From assembly GCA_025774205.1 (NCBI GenBank), contig JALGWK010000041.1:1-10511 (forward strand): a stretch of DNA of 10,511 bases, read 5' to 3'. Source of the stretch: a bacterium (GTDB taxonomy: Bacteria; Blakebacterota; Blakebacteria; Blakebacterales; Blakebacteraceae). Each line of letters opens with the position of its first letter. The stretch's first letter is position 1. Shown here piece after piece: positions 1-6,100 of the stretch. The translations under genes and the position numbers were made by a program. Under the pieces are notes generated by a model. It searched no databases and was not told where the DNA came from. It saw nothing but the letters and a program-made list of their open reading frames with translations.

Positions 1-496
<496 letters not shown>

Positions 497-497
<1 letters not shown>

Positions 498-859
498 TGA
501 GCCAGGGCGGTCATCGGGACGGATTCCTGCGCTTCAGGCGTCCCCGAATGCCCGAGAAACTGCCGGCTCGACGGCTGGTGCTCATCGGCGCGGTCGGCGT
601 GCTTTTCTACCTGCTCGTGCTGAGTGAATTCGGGTTCCTGCGACGTTGGGAACTGGTCCGGGAACGGAACGCCATCCAGGCTCGGATTACAGCCGAGGAG
701 GAGCGGAGGCTCGATCTTGAGTCTCGCCGGGGAGAACTTCAGGACGACGCGGCTCTGGAGAGGATAGCAAGAGAGGAGCACGGCATGGTCAGGACCGGTG
801 AACATGTCTACCGGCTGGCGATTCCCGATTCAAGCAACCGGAGAGGACGAGAACGATGA
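497..859 (+). CDS. ftsB: FtsB/DivIC-type septum formation initiator protein
   Basis: Small bitopic cell-division protein of 120 residues. FtsB/DivIC proteins join FtsL and FtsQ/DivIB in the divisome and help activate septal peptidoglycan synthesis. What is visible: a basic cytoplasmic N-terminus (residues 1-26), one transmembrane helix (about 27-47), a charged coiled-coil stretch rich in Glu and Arg (about 50-82), then the family motif LERIAREEHGMVRTGEHVYR (87-106), which matches the 'IAREELGMVKPGE' hallmark. The start ATG at 497 overlaps the eno stop as TAATG, so translation by reinitiation is likely; an internal ATG at 548 (residue 18) would also leave the membrane helix intact. The N-terminus is about 17 residues longer than compact homologues. 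The end overlaps the next gene as ATGA. The name ftsB rather than divIC rests on the eno context and the Gram-negative character of the window. Confidence 0.88.
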
Positions 860-1548
860 CTGGAGAAAGCAACCGACTCAGGTCCGGGATACGACGCAGT
901 TTCGGAGCGGGTGTGATCGTCCTCGTGCCGCTGCTGCTGACGATCTGGATCCTCGAACAGCTGTTCAATCTGCTGTCCGGTGTGCTTTACGGGCCCATCT
1001 CGCTGATCTTCGGCGGCGCTGAACAACTGGAGGCTCCGCTGCTGCTTGGCTTGCGGGTGGAACACCTGGTGCCCGTCCTCAGCATCCTCGCACTCCTGTT
1101 GATCATCTTCCTCCTCGGACTGATAGCCCGGAACGTGCTGGGTGCCAGGGCGCTGGCCTTCGGGGACAGGATCCTTACGAGGATCCCGATCATCAGGCGG
1201 GTTTATAGTGCGGTGAGCCAGATCAGTGAGGCGTTCCTGAGCAGCAAGAAGGGGGCCTTCAAGCGGGCGGTCCTCTTCGAGTACCCGCGGCGGGGGATGT
1301 GGTCGGTCGGCTTCGTCACCAATGATGAAGCTTCCAATGCGCTGCAGAACATGCCGCCTGACGACTACTACTTCATCTTCCTGCCCACCACCCCGAACCC
1401 GACCAGCGGATTCATGCTGGTTATCCCCCGGAAGGACTGTGTCGACCTGGCCATGCCGGTCGAGGACGCGCTCAAACTGATCATATCGGGAGGAGCGGTC
1501 AACCCGACCGCATCAACAGCCGGAACGGACGGGGAGCCGACTGCATGA
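856..1548 (+). CDS. DUF502 family membrane protein
   Basis: A 230-residue inner-membrane protein of the DUF502 family, whose plant relatives are the LCV/COV (CONTINUOUS VASCULAR RING-like) proteins. Biochemical function is not established. The sequence shows two hydrophobic helices (about residues 17-37 and 70-92) separated by a short non-cytoplasmic loop, then a soluble domain. That domain carries family features: RIPIIRRVYSAVSQISEAF (109-127), a strand-rich part VLFEYPRRGMWSVGFVT (139-155), and FLPTTPNPTSGFMLVIPRKD (175-194), the conserved proline-rich 'PTTPNPTSG' turn. The last 15 residues are low-complexity (Thr/Ala/Gly) and probably disordered. It overlaps both the upstream ftsB-like gene (ATGA, 856-859) and the downstream mgtE (ATGA, 1545-1548), so it is probably made in step with them. 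The position between a divisome protein and a Mg2+ channel does not itself reveal a role. Confidence 0.88.
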   Translation: MTGESNRLRSGIRRSFGAGVIVLVPLLLTIWILEQLFNLLSGVLYGPISLIFGGAEQLEAPLLLGLRVEHLVPVLSILALLLIIFLLGLIARNVLGARALAFGDRILTRIPIIRRVYSAVSQISEAFLSSKKGAFKRAVLFEYPRRGMWSVGFVTNDEASNALQNMPPDDYYFIFLPTTPNPTSGFMLVIPRKDCVDLAMPVEDALKLIISGGAVNPTASTAGTDGEPTA

Positions 1549-2939
1549 CGACCCGTCGCACCATAGAGAGCCTGGACGAGCACAAGCGGGAACTGGTCGT
1601 TACGCTCGATCGCCTGCTGGGGGCGAAAGAGCAGAACCTCGGGATGATCCGGAACCTGCTGGTCGATCTGCACCACGCCGATATCGCTGATGTCCTCGAT
1701 GTCATGGACCCGGAGTACGCCGTCAGGGTGCTCGACCTCCTCGACAGCGAGACCGCCTCCGACATCCTGGCCGAGATGGAAGAGACCGCCAGGACCCCGC
1801 TGGTCGAGCTGGTGCCTCCGCATGAACTCGCCGAACTCGTGGAGGAGATGCCGACCGATGACGCGGCCGACCTGGTGGGGGAGCTGGATGAGGCGGCCGC
1901 CGAAGAGGTCCTGAGTCATGTCGCCGAGGAGGAACGACAGGAGATCAGGGATCTCCTCTCCTACGATGAAAAGACCGCCGGCGGGCTCATGGAGTCCGAT
2001 TACGTGGCCGTCCGACAGGATGCTACCGTCTCGATGGCGATCGAGGCGATCCGGAGGGCGGTCGAGGAAGTGGAATCGATCTACTACGTCTACGTGGTCG
2101 ACGATCAGGAAAAACTGACCGGACTCCTCAGGCTCCGGGATCTTCTTCTCTCTCCCGGTTCCCGGCGGGTGGATGAGTTCATGTGGGCCGACATCACCTC
2201 GGTCCCGCTCGAGATGGACCAGGAGGATGTCGCCCGGCTGGTCCAGCAGTACGACCTGGCGGCCATCCCGGTCGTGGATGATTCCGGCCGGCTGATGGGC
2301 CGGATCACCCACGATGACATCGCCGATGTCCTTGAGGACGAGATCGAAGAGGATCTCATGCTGATGGCGGGTGTCAGTTCCGATGACATCATCGAGCGTT
2401 CTTCCCTGAGGATCGCCGGGGGGCGCCTGCCATGGATCATGATCGGTCTGGTGAGCGCGCTGGTGGCTGGTCTCATCATCGACAACCACGAACAGATGCT
2501 GGAACAGTACATGGTCCTGGCCATCTTCATCCCGGTTGTCATGGCGATCGGCGGGAGTATCGGACTGCAGTCCTCGACCATCGTCGTCCGGGGTCTGGCC
2601 ACCGGACAGGCCGACCTGATCCACCTCGGCAGCCGACTGCTCAGGGAGATGCGCATTGGCCTGGTGATGGGACTGGCCTGCGGCCTTTCGGTCGGCGCGA
2701 TCGCCTGGCTGTGGCAGGGTGCCTGGGTACTTGCGGTGATCGTCGGCCTGAGCATGCTGATGGGAATCCTGGTCGCTGCCACTCTGGGAGCGGTCATACC
2801 GGTTCTCCTCGACCGGTACAAAATCGATCCGGCCCTGGCCTCCGGGCCCTTCATGACGATGTCGAATGATGTGGTCGGTCTGCTGATATACTTCGGACTC
2901 GCCACGCTGCTCCTGCGCTGGTTCAACTACGCCGGATAA
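1545..2939 (+). CDS. mgtE: MgtE-type magnesium transporter/channel
   Basis: A 464-residue inner-membrane Mg2+ channel of normal family length. Domains in order: a helical acidic N domain (about 30-135), two CBS domains (about 140-200 and 205-265), a plug/linker (about 268-290) and five membrane helices (starting at about 296, 324, 370, 393 and 438). Hallmarks seen: KTAGGLMESDYV at the first CBS start, IPVVDDSGRLMGRITHDDIADVLEDE in the second CBS (the acidic residues that in this family bind regulatory Mg2+), AGGRLPWIMIGL before helix 1, FIPVVMAIGGSIGLQSST in helix 2, and DPALASGPFMTMSNDVVGLL leading into helix 5. Asp442 lies where the pore Mg2+-selecting aspartate is expected. From family knowledge, high cytosolic Mg2+ bound between N and CBS domains closes the pore. 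The usual GGN in helix 2 is GGS here, a modest variation. Start ATG overlaps the DUF502 stop. Transport of other divalent ions (Co2+, for example) cannot be excluded. Confidence 0.95.
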   Translation: MTTRRTIESLDEHKRELVVTLDRLLGAKEQNLGMIRNLLVDLHHADIADVLDVMDPEYAVRVLDLLDSETASDILAEMEETARTPLVELVPPHELAELVEEMPTDDAADLVGELDEAAAEEVLSHVAEEERQEIRDLLSYDEKTAGGLMESDYVAVRQDATVSMAIEAIRRAVEEVESIYYVYVVDDQEKLTGLLRLRDLLLSPGSRRVDEFMWADITSVPLEMDQEDVARLVQQYDLAAIPVVDDSGRLMGRITHDDIADVLEDEIEEDLMLMAGVSSDDIIERSSLRIAGGRLPWIMIGLVSALVAGLIIDNHEQMLEQYMVLAIFIPVVMAIGGSIGLQSSTIVVRGLATGQADLIHLGSRLLREMRIGLVMGLACGLSVGAIAWLWQGAWVLAVIVGLSMLMGILVAATLGAVIPVLLDRYKIDPALASGPFMTMSNDVVGLLIYFGLATLLLRWFNYAG

Positions 2940-2991
2940 TGGCACCCGTGCCCGGTCCCGCAACATGACACCCGTGCCCTGTCACGCAACA
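2940..2991. repeat. Two tandem 26-bp palindrome-containing repeats upstream of recO
   Basis: Unit 1 spans 2940-2965 and unit 2 spans 2966-2991; by eye they match at 23 of 26 positions. Both contain a CACCCGTGCC core and end in CGCAACA. In unit 1 the core GGCACCCGTGCC (2941-2952) is an inverted repeat with a 2-nt centre. In unit 2 TGACA (2966-2970) and TGTCA (2980-2984) form an inverted pair around the core. Just after, GTGGCATGACAC (2995-3006) is an imperfect palindrome, and its central CATG contains the recO start codon. The block fills nearly the whole mgtE-recO gap. The first base of unit 1 is the third base of the sense-strand TAAT run, one base past the mgtE stop. This resembles REP/BIME-type intergenic repeats; no copies elsewhere in the window were noticed. 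A hairpin, terminator or mRNA-stability role is possible but unproven. Confidence 0.75.
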
Positions 2992-2999
2992 ACCGTGGC

Positions 3000-3806
3000 A
3001 TGACACTTTTAACTCTCGACGCAGTGATCCTGCGTTCACAACCGTACAGTGAGACCAGCCGGATCGTGACCTTCATGAGCCGTGAGAACGGACTCGTAAA
3101 GGGAATCGCAAGGGGAGCCCGGGGCAAGCGGAGTCGGTTCGGTGCCACTCTCGAACCGCTCCAGCGGGTCAGGGTCACCCTCTCGGTCCGGGAGGGTCGG
3201 GACCTCCAGACCGTTACCGAGGCCGATCTGCTGCAGCCATACGGACAGATCAGGGAGGATCTCTTCAGTTCCACCTGGGCCCAGGCGGTCCTTGAACTGA
3301 CTTCCCGTGTCGTCTGGCAGGAACACGCCAGTGAAGATGTGTTCGAACTGCTGCTGGCTATCCTCCACGCCTACGAAGAGGGGATAGGCGATCCGCAGCT
3401 TCTCTTCCACATCTACCAGATCCACCTGGCTGCCTCCCTGGGGTACGCGATCCATCTGGAGACATGTTCCGGCTGTGGCGGGCCGGTCACCGATCCCGTC
3501 CGTTTCTCCCTGACCGAGGGAGCGGTCCGCTGCAGTGACTGCTATCCTCCGGAAGGTGCGTACATTACCTTGTCCGGGGAGACGGCCGCGCTGCTGTTGC
3601 GACTGTCGCGACCGGACGGCATCGCCGCCGCCGCGGCTCTGAAGCCGGACAATGAGGTCCGCCGGAGCTGCAGCCGGCTGCTCCGGCGCCATCTGGAGTA
3701 CCACACCGAGACCGATCTGGCTCTGCGATCACTCAGACTTGCGGAACGGATCGGGAGCTGGGATCCCGCGGAAGACCTGAAGGGATCGAAAAGGCGGATT
3801 GTATAA
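3000..3806 (+). CDS. recO: DNA repair protein RecO
   Basis: RecO (268 residues) works with RecR, and often RecF, to displace SSB and load RecA on single-stranded gaps, and it can anneal complementary strands; it acts in the cytoplasm on DNA. Visible parts: an N-terminal OB fold (about 1-80) beginning with the family pattern LDAVILRSQPYSETSRIVTF and GLVKGIARGARGKRSRFG, then a helical domain. Between the helices is a zinc-ribbon-like CSGC (Cys156, Cys159) paired with CSDC (Cys178, Cys181), as in zinc-binding RecO proteins. Length is slightly above the common 240-250. The ATG at 3000 is chosen because family homology begins there; there is no Shine-Dalgarno-like sequence before it, only the repeat block, so initiation context is unusual. 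The stop is 3 nt before the sigma factor gene. Confidence 0.93.
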   Translation: MTLLTLDAVILRSQPYSETSRIVTFMSRENGLVKGIARGARGKRSRFGATLEPLQRVRVTLSVREGRDLQTVTEADLLQPYGQIREDLFSSTWAQAVLELTSRVVWQEHASEDVFELLLAILHAYEEGIGDPQLLFHIYQIHLAASLGYAIHLETCSGCGGPVTDPVRFSLTEGAVRCSDCYPPEGAYITLSGETAALLLRLSRPDGIAAAAALKPDNEVRRSCSRLLRRHLEYHTETDLALRSLRLAERIGSWDPAEDLKGSKRRIV

Positions 3807-3809
3807 CCC

Positions 3810-4454
3810 GTGAAAGCCCGGCTGGACAGCGATTGTCTCCCGACCGATGAGGCCCTGATCGCCGATATCGCGGATGGCGCCCGGGAGGCGTTCGAGGAAC
3901 TGGGACGCCGCTATATCAAGAAGGCCTATTCGATCGCGTTACGGATGACGCGTAATCGGGAAGATGCATGGGATCTCGCCCAGGACGCCCTTCTGGAGAT
4001 TCATCGTTCAGCGGCCGGATTTGACAGACGGTACTCTTTTTCATCCTGGTTCTACCGGATCGTCGTGAACAAGACCCTGAATTTCCTGAAGCGGGAGAAG
4101 CTCAGGAGCGGGGCCTTTGCGGCCGGTATGGAAGAGAAGTTCCTTGGCGACAAGGGAGTCTCCCTCAGGGGAGGGGATCCTGTCGATTCCGAGGATGAGT
4201 ACACCTCCGGAACGCTCGTCGAACGGGGAGATCCTGAACAGGATTACGAGATTGCCGAGATCCGTGCACGGATCGAGGGGGCGCTGGAGACGCTCTCCCC
4301 CGAACAGCGCATGGTCGTGGTGCTCTTCGACATGGAAGGGTACAGCCACAGGGAAATAGCTGAAGTTCTGGAGTGCCCTGAAGGTACTGTGATGAGCCGG
4401 CTCCATTACGGCCGGATGAAACTCCGGGATCAGCTCGAGGGAATGAACAGATGA
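3810..4454 (+). CDS. ECF-type sigma-70 family RNA polymerase sigma factor (RpoE-like)
   Basis: A 214-residue extracytoplasmic-function sigma factor, directing RNA polymerase to a set of stress or envelope promoters. Region 2 covers about residues 25-95: REAFEELGRRYIKKAYSIA, TRNREDAWDLAQDALLEIHR (the core-binding and -10 recognition part) and SFSSWFYRIVVNKTLNFLKR. Region 4 covers about 155-208: LSPEQRMVVVLFDMEGYSHR and EIAEVLECPEGTVMSRLHYG, a helix-turn-helix for the -35 element. The linker between them (about 97-150) is long and acidic/glycine-rich, making the protein longer than the usual 180-195 residues. The start is taken as GTG at 3810, 3 nt after the recO stop; a GGCGG stretch about 12 nt upstream is a weak ribosome site. 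It overlaps the anti-sigma gene by ATGA. The neighbours (zinc-finger anti-sigma factor, RseB-like protein) indicate control by envelope signals, with the sigma factor held inactive at the membrane until released. Confidence 0.93.
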   Translation: MKARLDSDCLPTDEALIADIADGAREAFEELGRRYIKKAYSIALRMTRNREDAWDLAQDALLEIHRSAAGFDRRYSFSSWFYRIVVNKTLNFLKREKLRSGAFAAGMEEKFLGDKGVSLRGGDPVDSEDEYTSGTLVERGDPEQDYEIAEIRARIEGALETLSPEQRMVVVLFDMEGYSHREIAEVLECPEGTVMSRLHYGRMKLRDQLEGMNR

Positions 4455-4936
4455 CGATCTGTCCTGAAACAGCGCGGTTGACAGCCCTCAGAGAGGGCTG
4501 GCTCGACGATGAGGATGCCCGCCAGCTGCGGGGACACCTCGAAGTGTGTCCGGGCTGTCGCGCCGCCCGGGACGATCTGGAAACGCTTCTCGAAGCGATC
4601 GACACCAGCCCGGTCGAAGTGGAACCTCCTCCGGGAGGATACGAGGCCCTGCTCGCCGCTACTCTGAAGATGCGGGACCGGATCATCCCCATCCCCGCTC
4701 CGGTCCGACTCGATTGGCGCCGGATAGTCCTGGCCGTCTCGGCGATCCTGCTCGTCAGCGTGACTTCGCTGACCCTGCTCAATTCCCGTTCCCCTTTGAT
4801 GACAGTGACGGATGAGGTCGTTGAAGATCAGGATCTCCCCGACTACATGTTCGAGGCGCATGCCCGCGTCTCCGACCTTGTCCCCTTCAGTGACGGCACC
4901 ACTCTCCTGATCCTGGCCAATCAGGGTAAGAACTGA
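4451..4936 (+). CDS. Transmembrane anti-sigma factor with zinc-finger (ZAS-type) domain
   Basis: A 161-residue single-pass membrane protein expected to bind and silence the sigma factor encoded just upstream. The cytoplasmic N-terminus has the zinc-binding anti-sigma signature His-x3-Cys-x2-Cys (HLEVCPGC, His29, Cys33, Cys36), with Cys4 a candidate further ligand near the N-terminus. A linker (about 40-88) is followed by one membrane helix (about 90-110, RIVLAVSAILLVSVTSLTLL). The remaining 50 or so residues would lie in the periplasm and include DYMFEAHARVSDLVPFSDGT. This periplasmic tail is only about half as long as that of E. coli RseA. The ATGA overlap with the sigma gene (4451-4454) suggests coupled, stoichiometric synthesis. 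The RseB-like gene begins 7 nt after the stop. By analogy with RseA, release of the sigma factor probably needs intramembrane proteolysis; no protease gene is in this window. The identity is secure; the partner assignment is inferred from position. Confidence 0.88.
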   Translation: MTICPETARLTALREGWLDDEDARQLRGHLEVCPGCRAARDDLETLLEAIDTSPVEVEPPPGGYEALLAATLKMRDRIIPIPAPVRLDWRRIVLAVSAILLVSVTSLTLLNSRSPLMTVTDEVVEDQDLPDYMFEAHARVSDLVPFSDGTTLLILANQGKN

Positions 4937-4943
4937 TTTTCCG

Positions 4944-6020
4944 ATGCGCTCCCGCGTGACCGCAGGTCACTTTGTATCCCGCTCCTTTATCTCAACCGGT
5001 CTTCTTCTCCTCCCCCTCCTCTCTACAGGAAGGGTGTTCGCCGCTGTTTCATCAGAGCCGGGGAGCATCCCGCAGGAGGTTCTCCTCGAGACCCTGAAAC
5101 AGCAGGCGAAGATCGCCTTCGTCGGGATCCGCACCCATACGCATTTCTCCGGCGATCCGGAGAAGGATGACCTGGTTTACGAACAGCGGGTCCTGCACGC
5201 GCCACCCGACGAGTACCGCGTCGACTTCCGCAATCTGCCCGAGGAGCGTGAGTGGCACGTGCTGGCCCAGGGACCGCACCTCTACGAATGGAGTGATGGA
5301 GATACGGTCTGGATCAGTGAACGGTCGCCCGACCAGACGCTCGGGCTGGTGATCTCCGACACCTATCTCGACCTGCTGCGGAAGAACTACCTCATCCGGG
5401 CCGAGGAAGGGCCTCCGGTCGCCGGCCGCGCCACCCTGGCGGTGAGGATCGACCCCCACTATGCCGGCCGGCCGTCCATCAAGGCCTGGGTCGACAGCAC
5501 CTACGGGGTTCCGCTGAAGCTGGAGAAATATGATTCCCGTGGGGAACTCGTGGCGAAGTACGAATACCAGCGGATCGGATTCCGTGCCCGCCTGCGGGTC
5601 GAATCGTTCTCGCTCCCCGAGGGCGCGGAGACGGTGACCGAAACCCGGGGTGAGGAATACTCCACTCCGGGAGAATTCTTGCGTGAGACCGAACGACACG
5701 CGCCGCTCTCCAACCGGCTGCCGGCCGGATTCACGCTCGTCAAGATCCGGAAAGGGAGGAGGCGTGGGGAGGAGTACCTGCAGAGCGTGTATTCCGATGG
5801 ATACGCGTCCCTCTCGATATTCGCCGTGACCGACCCGGAAGATGCTCCTGAAGGCCGGGATAAGGCGGGCCTGAGAGATATCCGTTCAGGGAGCCGTCTC
5901 GGTTCCGCGTATGCCACCGGCTGGATCGGTGATGTCCGCGTCACCGTCATAGGTGATGTCGCTGAGACTGAACTGGTGGCGCTTCTGCCCACGATCCAGC
6001 TGACCGGATTCGCGCCCTGA
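4944..6020 (+). CDS. RseB/MucB-like periplasmic regulator of sigma-E-type signalling
   Basis: A 358-residue secreted protein. It begins with a signal peptide: Arg-containing N-terminus, hydrophobic core STGLLLLPLLSTG at about 17-29, and likely cleavage around Ala33-Ala34. The mature part has the two-domain layout of RseB/MucB. The N-terminal domain (about 45-225) is beta-rich and LolA-like, with YEQRVLHAPPDEYRVDF and VDSTYGVPLKLEKYDSRGEL. The C-terminal domain (about 255-355) begins LPAGFTLVKI and contains VYSDGYASLSIFAV, close to the 'vysDGlaslSvF' hallmark of the family. From family knowledge, RseB binds the periplasmic part of the anti-sigma factor and protects it from cleavage until lipid or LPS-type signals displace it. 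The gene follows the anti-sigma factor by 7 nt, matching the rpoE-rseA-rseB order. No clear ribosome site was seen before ATG 4944. A LolA-like lipoprotein-carrier role is an alternative but less likely, given the context. Confidence 0.85.
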   Translation: MRSRVTAGHFVSRSFISTGLLLLPLLSTGRVFAAVSSEPGSIPQEVLLETLKQQAKIAFVGIRTHTHFSGDPEKDDLVYEQRVLHAPPDEYRVDFRNLPEEREWHVLAQGPHLYEWSDGDTVWISERSPDQTLGLVISDTYLDLLRKNYLIRAEEGPPVAGRATLAVRIDPHYAGRPSIKAWVDSTYGVPLKLEKYDSRGELVAKYEYQRIGFRARLRVESFSLPEGAETVTETRGEEYSTPGEFLRETERHAPLSNRLPAGFTLVKIRKGRRRGEEYLQSVYSDGYASLSIFAVTDPEDAPEGRDKAGLRDIRSGSRLGSAYATGWIGDVRVTVIGDVAETELVALLPTIQLTGFAP

Positions 6021-6064
6021 ACTCATTCGTCGTGCAGTATGCCTCATCCGGTATCCCGGCCCCG

Positions 6065-6077
6065 GCGCGGATCGCGC
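6065..6077. other. Short GC hairpin in the gap before the DUF2723 gene
   Basis: The 80-nt gap 6021-6100 contains GCGCG (6065-6069), a GAT loop, and CGCGC (6073-6077), a perfect 5-bp stem. No T-run follows, so it is not a standard intrinsic terminator. TTGACT (6094-6099) resembles a -35 box, but no convincing -10 follows at the right distance. The gap otherwise shows nothing recognisable. In GC-rich DNA such a short stem can arise by chance. Confidence 0.25.
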
Positions 6078-6100
6078 GGTCGGTTATCACGCCTTGACTT

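Noticed and set aside
1368-2966. 532-codon open frame on the minus strand opposite mgtE
   Set aside because: It is rich in His, Asp, Gln and Arg with no family resemblance, and lies wholly antisense to a strongly conserved mgtE; such long antisense frames are expected from GC-rich codon bias.
2940-2991. CRISPR array
   Set aside because: The two units are directly adjacent with no spacer, differ at three positions, and no cas gene is present.
3742-3806. Possible ECF-type promoter (GGAAC-like box and GTATAA) ahead of the sigma gene
   Set aside because: The boxes are not correctly spaced, lie inside the recO coding end, and short GC-rich matches are common; not enough to call.
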